A stretch of DNA of 64,000 nucleotides from Azadirachta indica (GCA_022749755.1 CM040440.1:9721269-9785268), one strand, 5' to 3'. Positions 1 to 12,224 are shown, numbered from the stretch's first letter. The notes: generated by a model not told the origin, from the letters alone. Program-made: numbers and translations.

Positions 1-224
1 TATAAATTCTCATTCGGGATTTAAAAGGAAAAGGAAACTTTTATTGTCCATCCATTTTCACGTTTGACTTAAAATGAAAATATTTAATTTAGACTCAAAG
101 AATCATTTACTACCATATTCTTATCTAGAATTTAAGATTTTACTTATTTTTATGTGAAGTAAGAAAGTGATGTGTAATATCAGTCGCAACTTTATATTTC
201 TACTTTCTATATATATCTTCATTA

Positions 225-352
225 TTTAATGCTCCATCCCCACCCATTAAATTTATTGGGGGAATTAGGCAGGGAATGAGAGTCAAAATAGAAAACGGGG
301 TGGGAAATGGGACATACTTTCTAACCCCCACCCTGCCCCATTGTCATCCCTA
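225..352. mobile_element. hAT-type element terminus (fragment)
   Basis: The stretch ends with a CCCC-rich block followed by TTGTCATCCCTA at 341-352. Read on the minus strand this begins TAGGGATGACAATGGGGC, which matches the end I recall for many plant hAT elements. A G-rich, partly complementary block (cggggtgggaaatggg) lies just upstream. The partner end is not identified inside the window, so this is a fragment or an element running off the left edge. Confidence 0.4.
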
Positions 353-384
353 TGAGTCGAGTGTTAGTATGTTTCAACTTATTA

Positions 385-1075
385 TTTTGTCTTTGTGGAC
401 CAAACGTCAATACTATAGTGTCACTTTATTTTTTATCCCTTTAAGGTGCATTGATTTTGTCCTTTTAAACTAAATATCAGTATTACGGAAGTATATATTT
501 TTTTTGTCTTTTTAAACTAGATGTCGATACCGCGAAAGTACATTGTTATTGTCGATACTTCGAAGGTGTATATATTTTTTGTCCTTCTAAAATAGATGTC
601 GATACCTTAGTGGTACATGTATTTTTTGTCTCTTAACTTAAAGTTGATACCTTGGTGATACATGATTTTGCTAAAATAAAAATTGGTACCATTGTGCTAC
701 ATGATTTTGTCTTTCTAACTTTGAAGTCGATACCTTAGTGGTACATGATTTTGTCCTTTTGGACTTAAAGTAGGTACCTTGATAGTACATCATCTTATTC
801 TTTTGACCTAGAAGTTGATACCTTGGTGATACATAATTTTGTTTTTCTAAATTAGATGTCGGTATCTCGGTGGTACATGTATTTTTTGTCCTTTTAAACT
901 AGATGTCTATACTTTGGTGGTACATGATTTTGTCCTTATGGACTAAATGTTGGAATTTTAGTAGTATATGTATTTTTTATCTTCTTGAACTAGATGTCAG
1001 TACCTTGATAGTATATAAACTTAAAGTCGATACCTTAGTGATACGTGATCTTGTCCTTCTGGACTAGATGTAGTA
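385..1075. repeat. Degenerate ~60-bp tandem array
   Basis: About eleven imperfect units follow one another. Each has a core like GTCGATACCTTAGTGGTACA, then an ATTTTTTGTCC or GATTTTGTCC block, then a variable ACTAGAT or ACTTAAA linker. Unit length varies from roughly 50 to 65 bases. Within most units the core contains a short dyad, TACC then about five bases then GGTA. No coding frame runs through it. It abuts the decayed gypsy fragment on its right. Seen directly; origin unknown. Confidence 0.8.
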
Positions 1076-1189
1076 TTTAAAAAATAAAAATACAAGATAG
1101 TCAAAATAAATGGAAATTTGTAGTGAGAATATATAATGCTAGTCTGAAAAATAAAAAAATAGAAAATGGATAAAGATAACCAGACTCAT

Positions 1190-2860
1190 AGCTTGGTCTG
1201 CTTTGAATTTGCTTGGAGGCCAGTACTCCTCTCAAACGTGATACTCCTTGAACGTATAGCCAGGAGACCAAGCAAAGACATTAGCATTCCCTCCTAAGAA
1301 TGCGACCAATTTGTCTTTCTCAATTGGGTCTAACCGTGCACCAACCTTCACTACCTTTGTCTTACAGAATTTTTTTCTAGCAATCATCAAATAGCAACTT
1401 TGGGCCTCCCTTTGATTTCCGTACACAAATCATATCTCATTGTCTGTTCTGAACTTCATTTTTTGATAATAAAAGACTCCACCACTTAGTGAATTCTTAA
1501 AATATAGTCTTCCTGTTAGGATTTTGTAAGGGGTGGGGTAATCAATTACCAAGAAATTGATCATTTAGGTTTTTACACAAGGACTGGTTCCCATAGTATG
1601 ATAGGCAGCCTGGTCATTCCTAGAGGCATTACGCAACCATCACCAAAACCATATAGAGGCGTCTAGACTAGATCCAACTTTAGCTGTTGAATCCCTAATT
1701 CTTCTAAAGTTCTTTTGAATAGGATATCTACAAAACTGCCGGGACCAATAAAAGTTCTATTTACTTCAAAGCCTGCGGTATTCATTGTCACCATAATTGC
1801 GTCATGAAGGTGTGGAGAGAATCTTCTGCTTTTTGTGTATCTGTACACTAAAGACTTGGGTTCAGTAATCTGGCCTTGTTGAATTTCTTGGATAACTTTT
1901 TGAGCATTATTAAGTCTCCAGCCAAGGTCGGTACTCCTATTATCACCATAGTCCTAGAAGGCTGGTTCTGAGGTTGAGTTCCACCTTGTTCCCTCGCTAT
2001 GTACGAGTCTAGGTAGCCGTCCTAATTAAGTCTTCGATGTGCTTTTTCAAGCTTATGTACTCTTCTGTGGAGTGATCGTGGGTGGTCCTGGTGATATAAT
2101 TGTTTCTTGTTTCAAGAGGTGACAACATGTTCCTTGGCTTAATAAGCAATCTTCGCTGGCCGATGTTTTCTAGAATGACTTTTAGTGGGCATTCAGAGGC
2201 GAGAACTCAGTATTATTATCTTCTTTACAAGTTGTATCTCGCATGGTGTGTAAACCCCTTCCTTATCTGTTATTCAAAGTGAATTGTCGTTTTATTCTCC
2301 ATTCAAGACTTTCCTTGCTGCTGACCTTTCTCAACATATTCTTGACTAGGGCGGTTTGACTTCTGACATAGCCTAGACAACGCCCATTCCCTTCTTCGTC
2401 ATAAATCTTGTCTTGAGTTCTCGGGGCTATTAATCGTTCTTTCCTTCGTTGATCCACTAACCCTGGCTCCCCTTGTCTGGTCAAGGATGTGGGGAATTCA
2501 ATTTATGACACTAGGTCGTCCCTCTTGTTATTGCTTTTTTACTGCTTCTTGCTTCAATAATATTTCCTCCTTCGCTTTCAAATATGCCTTTTGATAAGAA
2601 TTTGTCGACAATTTCTTTATCTTGAACCAAAGCCAAAATGTCTTGAGCCCTTTTCTCAACCCTTCCAGAGCTGTCTTGATCGTATGCTCCTAAAGTGATG
2701 ACTTTGTTGTGGTACTGATTGATGAAATCATTCAAGCTTTCCTTGCCCTATTTTATCAATAACAGATTCCTATAGTCCTTTTTTAACAGACATGCTCCTT
2801 TAATTTCTTTAACCAACTCTTGAATAAGTTGCGAACGGAATAGAGGACTCCTTGTTTTAG
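1190..2860 (-). mobile_element. Ty3/gypsy retrotransposon remnant (gag-protease-pre-RT part)
   Basis: The minus strand carries broken frames in the order expected of a plant Ty3/gypsy polyprotein. A gag-like stretch lies at 2511-2850 (LNDFINQYHNKV). An intervening stretch with GVPTLAGD lies near 1930-1960. A retropepsin-like stretch lies at 1663-1848 (HDAIMVTMNTAGFEVN, then IGPGSFVDILF). A pre-reverse-transcriptase stretch lies at 1232-1426 (LVAFLGGNANVFAWSPG). The usual catalytic Asp-containing D-x-G-S-S of the protease reads GPGSF here, so the enzyme would be dead. Stops and frameshifts occur throughout, and nothing of RT, RNase H or integrase follows downstream. It is a dead 3'-truncated relic. 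Confidence 0.7.
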
Positions 2861-2889
2861 TCCTTGATACCAACCTTACCTATCCTTTT

Positions 2890-3575
2890 AGTGTAGGGGC
2901 GGTCCATCACATTTGAGTTGAGACCCACAATTGAAATTAAAGAAAGAAAGAAAATTGGTGCTTTAGGATAAGTTTTTCAATGGATTTGAAAAAATAGTTT
3001 TTTCGATGCATGCGGAATACATTTTCAACAAGCTTAAAATTTTTTCTTTTCGGTACATAAATTGAAGGCATAATAATTTACGCCTAGGAGTCTCTCACAT
3101 TCCCTATAAATAGAGAGTCCCTTATCCTTCAAAATATAAGTAAGGCAGAGTCATTCATAAGTACTTCAGAAAAAGATATTTATAACTATTTTGTTCTAAA
3201 TCTCCTTTCTTTTTATGGTTAGTATAATTAGAGTAAAAATATTTATATGAGAGTTTTTTTTTTAAGTAGTTTTATAAGTAGATGTATTTGAGATTTTGAG
3301 TTTTGAGAATAAAAAGTATGTGATTGTACAAATTTATTACATAGTAAATTTTTTTCTCTGAAAGTCCGTGATTTTTCTCGCAAAATTCTTGTATTAGTAA
3401 TTATAATAATTTTCTTTTGTTATATTTTTATAACAGTAAATTCTTAAGGTAAATTTGAATAAGTCTAAATTCTAATATATTCGGAGTGTATATTATTATT
3501 TATTTATATGATATTGTTCATATCTATTTATGTAAATAGTGACTAACGAAATTTATCTGTATTTTCCCAACACAA
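2890..3575 (+). mobile_element. LTR-like sequence inserted in the gypsy relic
   Basis: This non-coding stretch interrupts the gag side of the gypsy relic. It has a TATAAATAGAGAG box at 3109-3121 on the plus strand, followed by a run resembling a transcribed LTR leader, and it ends with CCCAACA near 3571. Gag-like minus-strand sequence resumes to its right. The boundaries and target duplication could not be fixed. It may be a solo LTR of another element, or the leader of the same relic. Confidence 0.35.
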
Positions 3576-3589
3576 ATTACCTCTAGGTG

Positions 3590-4170
3590 ACTCATGATCT
3601 CTAAGCTTAGGGGTGGGGTTATCTTGTAGTCATCTCCTTTCCCTGATGTATGTTGCTACTCTTCTATGGCCTCATATAGTTCTTTATGCAATTCCTTGAT
3701 TTCTTCAATGAAAAGAGAATCCATGCCCTTCTTTTTAAAATAGTTCTCCATGCGTTTGTGAACACCTACACCCTTTCGGTTAGGTTATCTGGATTAACCA
3801 CTTCTTGAATTTCATTACTTTTATCATTAACTTCGACCCGTCCTGGGTTCTCGAAATCTCAACATGAAAAGCTTGAATGCTTTTCCAAGTTCTCCTGATC
3901 TTGGTCGCCTCCTTGTCCTCCCCTAACAGAGTGAGCTCGTTCCAATTTCCCAATATTGACAGGATCCCTCATTGTTTTTCCATATATAATCTCCCTCCAT
4001 TCGTCCATTACTTTTTGCATCTAAGATATTAATTGGTTTTGCTCTTTAGTTTTCACATGACGTTCTTGATTCTACCTTCTTTTTTTTGTCTCCAACATCT
4101 CTTCTAGACTGGAGAGATCTAGATTTCCATATTATCTTTTATTTCTTCTGCCATTCTCTTTACCTTCAAA
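3590..4170 (-). mobile_element. Gypsy gag N-terminal side (remnant)
   Basis: Minus-strand translation gives stop-interrupted peptides of gag/leader character, for example one containing DEWREIIYGKTMRDP near 3960-4010. It continues the gypsy relic on the other side of the LTR-like block. There is no intact frame. The assignment rests on position and peptide style. Confidence 0.35.
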
Positions 4171-4514
4171 TTTTTTGTTCAACGTTTATTTCTATAAATG
4201 ACGTCAACTGTTGATATTAAATTTTGTGCTATATATCTTATTTGAACGAGTAAATTTATTTGTACGTGAAAAAAAATTTTCTTTTTTATTATCCTTTCTT
4301 TATTTTATATATTATTCGAGAAGAAAAATGGAGATAGAATTCTTCCTTTCTTTAAAGTACTCGTAGTAGACCTTATCAAATATTCAGTAACCATAATATT
4401 TGAATATTCAAATCCCATGTTCTATTAACAATGATAAATATACCATTATAAAACACTTGCTTTTTTTGGATCTTTTACCTAAAACCTGTTGAACATAAGG
4501 TCCAACATATATTA

Positions 4515-4705
4515 AAATGAAGGATTAACACCCTATATTTTTATATATATACTTATACTCAAACCGTTGTATTTAAATATTTTTAATAATTATGATTGAA
4601 TCTGATATACATATTAATTATAGTGTATTAATTATTTTTAGCGAAAGTATATAGATCTAATTATTCACAAATTATGTAAATGTATATATAAAAATATATA
4701 ATTGT
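4515..4705. mobile_element. MITE-like AT-rich foldback (weak)
   Basis: The left part reads CACCCTATATTTTTATATA and the centre GATTGAATCTGATATACATATTAATTA. The centre is shared with copies near 26.7 kb and 57.1 kb. The right part ends with TATATAAAAATATATAATTG, partly complementary to the left. It is probably an old copy of the (TA)n-associated MITE family seen elsewhere here. No target duplication was found. Confidence 0.35.
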
Positions 4706-5367
4706 CAAACCCTCCTCTAATATTAATTGTTATATCAATCTAATATAAAAGTTTATATAAGCAACAGTAGTCCAACAAATGCAAGATTATATATAATTAA
4801 TTTAACTAGAATGGAGATCCCCGAAATTATTCAATAAATCTCTCTAAACCATGCATTAATTTTTACTTCAATAATCTAGCTATTAATCAATCAATCAATC
4901 AATCAATTAATTAGTTAATTAACTACTTTAATTAGCTTTATGTGAGTCATATATATGACTTTTAATTATTGATATCTCACGTAGAAGCTTGTCACTATTC
5001 CTGTAGGATTCTTCCCTGGTAGCTTCATTCTGATATGGAAAACACAGATCCATATCTCATTTTCGATTCGAATCAAGCACCTAAAGTCCAGATAAGAAGT
5101 GGAATTAGACCTGATTAATAATCTCCATAACTTCATGCATATATAATTAACATGCAAAATGATATATTATAGTTGATTAATTAATTAATTATTTAAAAAT
5201 AATTTTATTATTATCTAATGATAATAACAATTCGGAATTCAAATTATTATATAAAATTATTTTTGAATTATAATTTGTATATTAATAAAAGTAATTTTTA
5301 TTGTCATAGAAATTATTATATTTGTCTTATCAAAAGGATTATTAATTAAATATTAGATAATATATTA
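4706..5367. other. AT-rich spacer, no supported gene
   Basis: It contains a short (ATCA)n run near 4880-4905 and a 16-base palindrome, AGTCATATATATGACT, near 4947-4962. A 63-codon minus-strand frame at 4966-5157 has slightly more complex composition than its surroundings, but it matches no family I recognise and lacks splice or promoter context. Confidence 0.5.
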
Positions 5368-5530
5368 TCAAAGCATGTTTAGTGTACTGGTGAAATTATT
5401 GGTCTTCTTTGTTAAGGTCTTAGGTTTGAATTTTGTTAAACTATATTATTTTTGTAAATTTAAAAAACTAGCTTAAATTAAACTATTGGTTCAATCGATT
5501 CTTATTTAAATTACTAAAGGATAAATTTAA
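5368..5530 (+). mobile_element. Candidate tRNA-derived SINE
   Basis: TGTTTAGTGTACTGG near 5377 resembles a Pol III A box, and GGTTTGAATTTTG near 5424 resembles a B box, at tRNA-like spacing. The following sequence is A- and T-rich with no gene. Both boxes deviate from consensus and no clear target duplication was located, so this is tentative. Confidence 0.3.
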
Positions 5531-6017
5531 AAAAATTATAAAGATCGGTGATGAAGTCTAATAACCGATCATTGATTTAAAATTTTCAATCAAAAACTCT
5601 GATTCCATGCCTCATCTCTCCACAATTGTCACCTTTATAAAAAATTAGCTCCCTATTACTGGTTTTAACAACTATTAGATATGCTCTCATGATCATGGGT
5701 AAATAAGAAAATAACTTTCAATTAAGGAGTCCTCTACAGTATGGAGCAAATTTTTTGGTATTGATAATGTCAAAATTGTGGACCATTAGATTAGACCAAT
5801 GGTCCATCATTTTTCTTATTTTTAAAATATTAATTTAATTATTAAAATTATTTTTTTAATTTACTGGTTATACAAGTTTTTTTTTACTTTTAATTAATCT
5901 CAACAAATCCTATGATTCTTTTTTAATTTTCTTTTAACTTTTAGTCAATCTCAAATTTCTTTTTGTAACTTAATTTCAGTAATTTATAAACTTCTCTCTC
6001 ACAATTATTACGGTCAA

Positions 6018-7085
6018 ATCCAATACTTGTCAAGATAAAATAAAAAAAACTTAAGTCAATATAAAATAGTAAAAATGAACGTCAACTTCATAAATTCAAC
6101 ATTAAAAATATAAATGAAATGAAATAAATATAAATTAAAGTGGAATTGTTCAATGACAACAATATAGTTGTAAACAAAATAAAAGGAAAATAATTGCAAT
6201 ATAAAACTTATGAATACACATAAAAATTATAATCTTGACATAAAAAATTAAATTATAATGTAAAACTTATACGTAAAACATAATACTTGTAAATGTTAAA
6301 ATTTAAAAATAAAAAAATATAAGCCAACGTAAAATAGTAAAATAAACATCAATTTTATAAAGACAGCATAAAAAATGTAAATGGACTAAGATAAATGTAA
6401 ATTAACGTAAAATTATTAAATAACAATAATATAGTTGTAAACAAAAAAAAAAAAAAATAATTGTGATATAAAATTTATGAATAAATATAAAAATTTTAAT
6501 CTTAACATAAAAAATTAAATTACAACGTGAAATTTATATATAAAACATAATATTTGTAAATGTTAAAAATTAAAAAATAAGAAAATATTAGCCAACAAAA
6601 AATAGCATAAATAAACATCACCTTCACAAATTCAACATTAAAAATGTAAATATACTGAGATAAATGTAAATTCACATAAAATTATCAAATGACAACAACG
6701 TAATTGTAAGCAAACCAAAAGAATTGTAATTATGACATAAAACATATAAATACACATAAAAAATATAATCTTTACATAAAAAATTAAATTATAACAGAAA
6801 ACTTGTATGTAAAATATAATACTTGTAAGCGTTAAAAATAAAAAATAGTAAATAATAAGCTAACATAAAATAGTAAAAATGAACATCAAATGCATAAAGA
6901 CAACATAAAAGATGTAATTATGATAAAATAAATGAAAATGAATTCGAAATAATAAAATAATAATATTATAATTATAAATAGAACAAAATAAATAAAAATG
7001 TAACATAAAGATTGTATGTCAACATTTTATTTGTAATTCAAATATACAAAATTGAATTACAATGAAAACTTTGTGAAAAAAAAAA
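6018..7085. repeat. 268-bp tandem array, about four copies
   Basis: The landmark AG(T/C)CAA...TAAAATAGTAAAA-TGAACATCA recurs at 6054, 6322, 6590 and 6858, which is a period of 268 bases each time. Other landmarks (CAACAATATAGTTGTAAACAAA, ATACTTGTAAATGTTAAAA) recur at the same spacing. The fourth unit decays after about 150 bases. Units differ by many substitutions and small indels, so the array is old. It has no coding frame and is strongly A-rich on the plus strand. Confidence 0.85.
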
Positions 7086-7089
7086 AGAG

Positions 7090-8550
7090 TAGATACTTAT
7101 AAAATTATAAAAATGATTACAAATTTTATATAATTTTATATTATTATTATTATTATATAAAATATTTGTAATACATAAATATATGCTTTTTAATATATGT
7201 TTTTTTTCTAAATGTACGGGTATGCATAAAAAAATAATTATTAATGTTTTAAATTTAATTCAATTTTTTAAATAATTTTAAGTTACATGTGTACAAATCA
7301 ATTTTTTCTGATTCTTTTCTTTTTCTTCCTGATTGCATGACATTACATAAAGTATCATTTTATAAATAATCAATATCAGTAATTTGATAATAGCATTCTT
7401 TTATGCCAAATTGAATTTGCATTATATGTGACTAAGATTTCTTAAATTTTTTGTTTCTCACAATTAACATCGTTTTCATAAAATTAAATTAACTTACGTT
7501 TTATTTTGCTTAATTATGTTTTTCAAAATTCCTTATTTATATTTGATAATAACATGTATGCTTTTTTTTTCACTAACAATTTATCAGCTTTAAAATATTC
7601 TTGTTTCTTTTTCTATTAATAATATTAGTTATACGGTTATTTTATTTTATTTTATTACACTAATCATTTTCAAAAATTATAATAATGTTTACATCTTCAA
7701 AATAACATATATTTTTCATTAATTCATATGAATACAATAATCATGAATGATATATGAGATACATATTATCTTCATAGACTATAGTGTAACATGTCAATAT
7801 TTCTTGTATCACAATGAAATATTGTCTAATATTAAATAGCTAAATAAAATTAATCTTTTTATTTTATTAAAAAAATGATTTTCCCCTTTCATCATTAAAT
7901 TTTTTGGACAGATGTTAAGAATTTATAGTTCATTAATATATTTTGAATATTTTTATACTGCAACATAGTGTTTGAATATCTCTTGTATTACAATAAAATA
8001 CAGGAAATTTTAAAATAACCAGTTGAAAATAACCCTTTATAATATTGGAATTGTTTTGTAAAAGTTAATTTTAATAGAAAATCACATTATTTATTATTTA
8101 CCTTGTTTGCTTCTTCCTTATCTTTCATCGTAGCCATAACTGAATACCATTCATATTAGCATCTCAATAAAGTTTATGATCCCTTCGACCTCGAAATTGG
8201 TCACATAAATGTTTTTTGAAAACAGTTGATCTTGGTCTTATCTATGACATAAAACTAAATGACTACATTCTCTTCCTCAACAACATTAATGTCTACATAT
8301 CAAACAAAATAATCCTTTCCTCTCCAAGAACAAACACAAGCTACCATAAAAAAATCATAGAAAAATTATATAAATTATCCATCAATCGCAGTTTGAAATC
8401 TTCAATCTATAATTACAGTCAAAAGAAGAGTTAAAAATGTTGCCAAAAGAAGAAAGCAATATGTCTAGAGCTTCATCTTTTAATTTTAACTTTAATCGCC
8501 TTGATTTATTAAATTGCTTCTCTTTTAAAAGGACAGACTAATGATCATAA
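7090..8550. other. AT-rich spacer, nothing supported
   Basis: Low-complexity AT-rich DNA. A 72-codon plus-strand frame at 8216-8434 has no recognisable family, no conserved motif and the composition of its surroundings. I see no RNA gene and no transposon end. Confidence 0.5.
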
Positions 8551-8558
8551 GCCTTTAA

Positions 8559-9636
8559 TAGGGATGTTCAGAATCCATTTTGATTCGATCAATCAACTTA
8601 ATTTATCTAATATTATATATTTTTAATAGATTTAATGGATCAGTGGATCAAGTTGAATTTAAAAAATAAAAATCCGCTCACAATAGATTGGATTTTATTT
8701 TCATATTATCAATCCATTAGAATCCAATATAATCTACTAAAAATAATGTAATAACATTGTAAGAAAATATTATTTTACTATTCTCTAATTTATACTATTA
8801 CTTTTATCATTTGCAATTAATAATAACAAAATTTTACATTATGTAGAAAAATTATTAATTACTAGGCTCGCTTGTTGGTTTTATATTGAGTTCTCTTTTT
8901 GGAAAGCGAGCCTTGGACAGCTTGGCACGGCTACTATGCATGTCTATGCCAACTCGACGCATAATGAACCATGCTAACCCACGACCTATTTGCTACCACT
9001 AACTTTAATAAAAATATGTGGTATGCATACACTCAACTAGACTTTTTCCCTTTATGTTTTATTTTTTTCCTTCTCAATTTTATTTTTTGACTTCTTTTTG
9101 AAAGATCAATATTTTTAATTTATAATATACTTACTTTCTTCTTTTTTAAATAAAATTTGTTATTATATTTCTATTCAAAAAAATAATCATGATAAAAAAT
9201 AATGAAAAGTTACAAATTTTAATCATATATTCTTATAAACTTACCATGATTATTTTTATCATTATTTTTTGTTTTTGATGTCACTTTAAAGAACACAATT
9301 ATTTTTATTAAAAAAAACCCAATTATAATTATTATATATTCATTTTTTTGCTATTTATTTTGAATAGAATATTTGTTTGGAAGTTTAAATCAATTTTATA
9401 CTATTTTCTCAATTATCTTCGTTAATGAAATACAATCAATATTAAATTAAATATTTTTATTTTTTTTGAATTGGGTTGTATCGAATTGGATTTGAAAATT
9501 TTTTTAATTGATTGGGTCAAGTTGGATTCTAACATTATGTGAATGGAGTTGAATTGAAAAAGTTTAAATCCGTTAAGTGATAGATCTGATATAGATTTAG
9601 TGAAATCCACTCAATTCAATATGCTAAACACATCTA
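8559..9636. mobile_element. hAT-like non-autonomous element, ~1.08 kb
   Basis: The left end is TAGGGATGTTCAGAATCC. The right end, read inverted, is TAGATGTGTTTAGCAT, an imperfect terminal inverted repeat. The flanks are GCCTTTAA (8551-8558) and GCCTTTGG (9637-9644), a 6-of-8 match fitting the 8-bp duplication made by hAT transposases. Subterminal regions on both sides repeat AATTGAATT/GGATT-type motifs in opposite orientation. No transposase frame is present. The decayed ends indicate an old insertion. Confidence 0.55.
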
Positions 9637-9644
9637 GCCTTTGG

Positions 9645-10062
9645 GAATATTTAACAATGTCTAAAATATAAAAAATGTGTCCATTTCACCAAACCACAAT
9701 ATATATTTATATTTTGACGGTATCAATCAATGCCCATTAAAAGAATATGTAAAATAAATTATGTTGATAGTTTATATTTGATTTTTTCATGATTTATGTA
9801 ATATACAAATATATATAACTTAAAAGAGATTTTGATGGTTTTCAGCAAAAGCTTACCATAATAAAAGAATTTTCAACAAATTTTAAAATCAAAGGGGTCT
9901 ACGTGTATATCTAAACTTTAGAAGTGACAAAATTTTTCCCTTCAAAACTTAAGACACCATTGTTTCAAGTCTTTACTCATCTCATAAAATAAAATAAAAT
10001 AAAAATAAGCATCTATGATAAGGCGTTATATAAAAGATCGTGATAGGTTTATTTAGCACATA
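9645..10062. other. AT-rich spacer
   Basis: No gene, repeat or RNA gene is visible. A short AAAAT-repeat run lies near 9988-10004. Confidence 0.5.
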
Positions 10063-10071
10063 TTTAAATAA

Positions 10072-10282
10072 GAGACAGGAGTAATAGCGCTTTTTTTACA
10101 CAAAATTTTACATTAATTGTAAATTGTTGAATATTAACACATTTCAACGGTTGAGATTGTATCTAACATATGTATTAATTATATGGTCAGATGCAATTTC
10201 AACCGTTGGATGTGTTTATATCTAATGGTTTATAAATAATGTAAGATTTTATGTAAAATAAAAAGGCTACTAATCCTGCCCC
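10072..10282. mobile_element. Mutator-type MITE with perfect 9-bp target duplication
   Basis: The element starts GAGACAGGAGTAATAGC. Its end, read inverted, starts GGGGCAGGATTAGTAGCC. The arms continue complementary for about 90 bases, so the whole 211-bp element is a foldback. TTTAAATAA flanks it on both sides (10063-10071 and 10283-10291), an exact 9-bp duplication typical of Mutator-like transposition. It has no coding capacity. A partial relative lies at 57077-57231. Confidence 0.85.
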
Positions 10283-10291
10283 TTTAAATAA

Positions 10292-11096
10292 TAGTGTCAA
10301 TTTACTTTTACCAAGTCTTTAAATGATTTTTTTATTAAATTAAAAATCATTTTATTTACGTATATAAATAAATTTGTTTTATATATTTTTATTAAATATT
10401 AATTTTTAATTAAAAATAAGACCAATAGATACCTGCATTTAACATTTATGAATATTAATTTATTATACTTATTAATATTTTAAACAAACAAACACATTAT
10501 TTAAATTCAAATATTCAATTTTATACTTTAGAATTTTTAAATTTTTAATTAAAAAAACAAATACTATGCTTTTTTTTTGGGATATTTCAGTTGACTATAC
10601 TAAGTTTGTTTATATTTCATGTAATACAACAATTATTCTTACACTACACTACAATTCATAAAAACTGTTCAAAAATTCATTAAGAAAATATGTCAAAGGT
10701 CAAAAGTTGAGATAGTTGCAAGTTTGATATTGTCTGAAAAAATCTATTAAACTAAATTTACTCCTAATTTAAAATCTATCACAAAGAGAGATAGTTGTAA
10801 ATTTGACATTACTCACAGAAATTTACACCAAATTTATAATCAAAATTCACATAAAAACAAAATTAGGAGAAATTTACCTAACACATATGAGAGAAGTGGA
10901 AAATAAACAATTTACCGACAGGGTACTAGGGGTAGCTTAAACACTATCCCTTAAAATTCATTTATGAACATATTTTTTAACTAATTTTTTTTCTAATTTT
11001 TTAAATATTTTCCTTTTATGGAAAAATCAATAGAAGGTCAATTTCGTAAATATAAGTCTTCAAATTTTGACCTGAACAAAGAAAGAAGTAAAACGA
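10292..11096. other. AT-rich spacer
   Basis: No gene recognised. It lies between the small MITE and the large Mutator-like element. Confidence 0.5.
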
Positions 11097-11578
11097 AAAT
11101 GACAAGGAAAATTTACAACAATGCCCACTGTTCACCCCCACTTTTCTCAAATAACTACTGTTCAAAATTCTTTTAAAAAATGAAACTTACTTTTTTTGGA
11201 CAAAATTACCCTTAACCCAAAAATTAAAACCTCATTCTTTCTTCTTTCTTTCTTTTTTCTTTATTCTTTCTTCCGTATTCTCTCAATAAAATTATTTTTT
11301 CTTTAGTTTTTTTTTACCACAAATTACTGACCAATCATTTGAATTGAAGGAAATCAACCAACTATTTGTATAAGCAGGTGGGTAATTTTAATTTGAAAAA
11401 CAAAAAAAGAAAGTTTGTTAAAAATATAAAAATTGATGTTGTTTGTGTGTATTTTAAAATTATGGTGATAGAAATTATTATTGAGGTATATATAGATTAT
11501 TTGAATATGTTTTGTATAGATGATTGAGGGAGAAAATGAAAATTGAGATTTTGTAAACAATTTTGCGACATAATTTCG

Positions 11579-11683
11579 ATCATGGGCAATTTTTTCTTTA
11601 TGATTGAAAGTTAGTTTCGATCATAAGAAAAAATACCTGTGATCGAAACTAACTTTTGACCATAATGAAAAATTGCCAGTGAT
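11579..11683. repeat. Near-perfect ~46-bp-arm hairpin inside the Mutator-like element
   Basis: The left arm, about 11579-11626, contains AAAGTTAGTTTCGATCATA. The right arm, about 11638-11683, contains GATCGAAACTAACTTTTGAC. The arms pair almost completely, including GGCAATTTTT with AAAAATTGCC, around a loop of about eleven bases. A transcript would fold into a long hairpin of the size handled by Dicer-like enzymes. No known miRNA sequence was recognised. Confidence 0.7.
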
Positions 11684-12224
11684 AACAAATTTATGGCTTC
11701 GTCATTCTTCATAAACTTTTAAATTAAAAAAAACTTTTTTTTTTGGTTTAATGTTTTTTCTTGGTGTAACCTTTAACTAAAGACTAAATCAACACTAATA
11801 CCCAAAGCGAAAACCCTAATTTTCAATTCTGGATAAACTATTTGCCCTAATTAATATTTCACTAAATCGACCACTAAATTAGGATAGGGCATTGGGATAT
11901 CATGAATTCATAACAAGCAATAATCTAGCATCAAAGCAAGATTAAAAATTGGAATCTAGTTCAAGGAAGACATCAAATCCACAATTTCTTGTCTTGTCTT
12001 ATCTGAACCGACTGTCTGGCAGTAGATTTAAGAACATATTCATAGATAGTAGTGGCAGCAAGCTAACCATAGGACTCTTTAATCATTTATCATTCCTTTC
12101 AGCAGTAGATAAGCGATGCTTTGACCACTCTTCTAGTGCCTCAATATTTTTTCAAATTTCTTGTCTTTCTATAGTTATTTTTCTTTCTTTCTTTGTTACC
12201 AAACTTGAATTCATAACTTATTTT

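Noticed and set aside
276..473. 65-codon plus-strand frame
   Set aside because: It overlaps the hAT terminus and the start of the 60-bp repeat array; composition and context are those of repeats.
4966..5157. 63-codon minus-strand frame
   Set aside because: No recognised family, no splice or promoter context; left as spacer.
8216..8434. 72-codon plus-strand frame
   Set aside because: Low-complexity K/N/I/S-rich translation expected by chance in AT-rich DNA.
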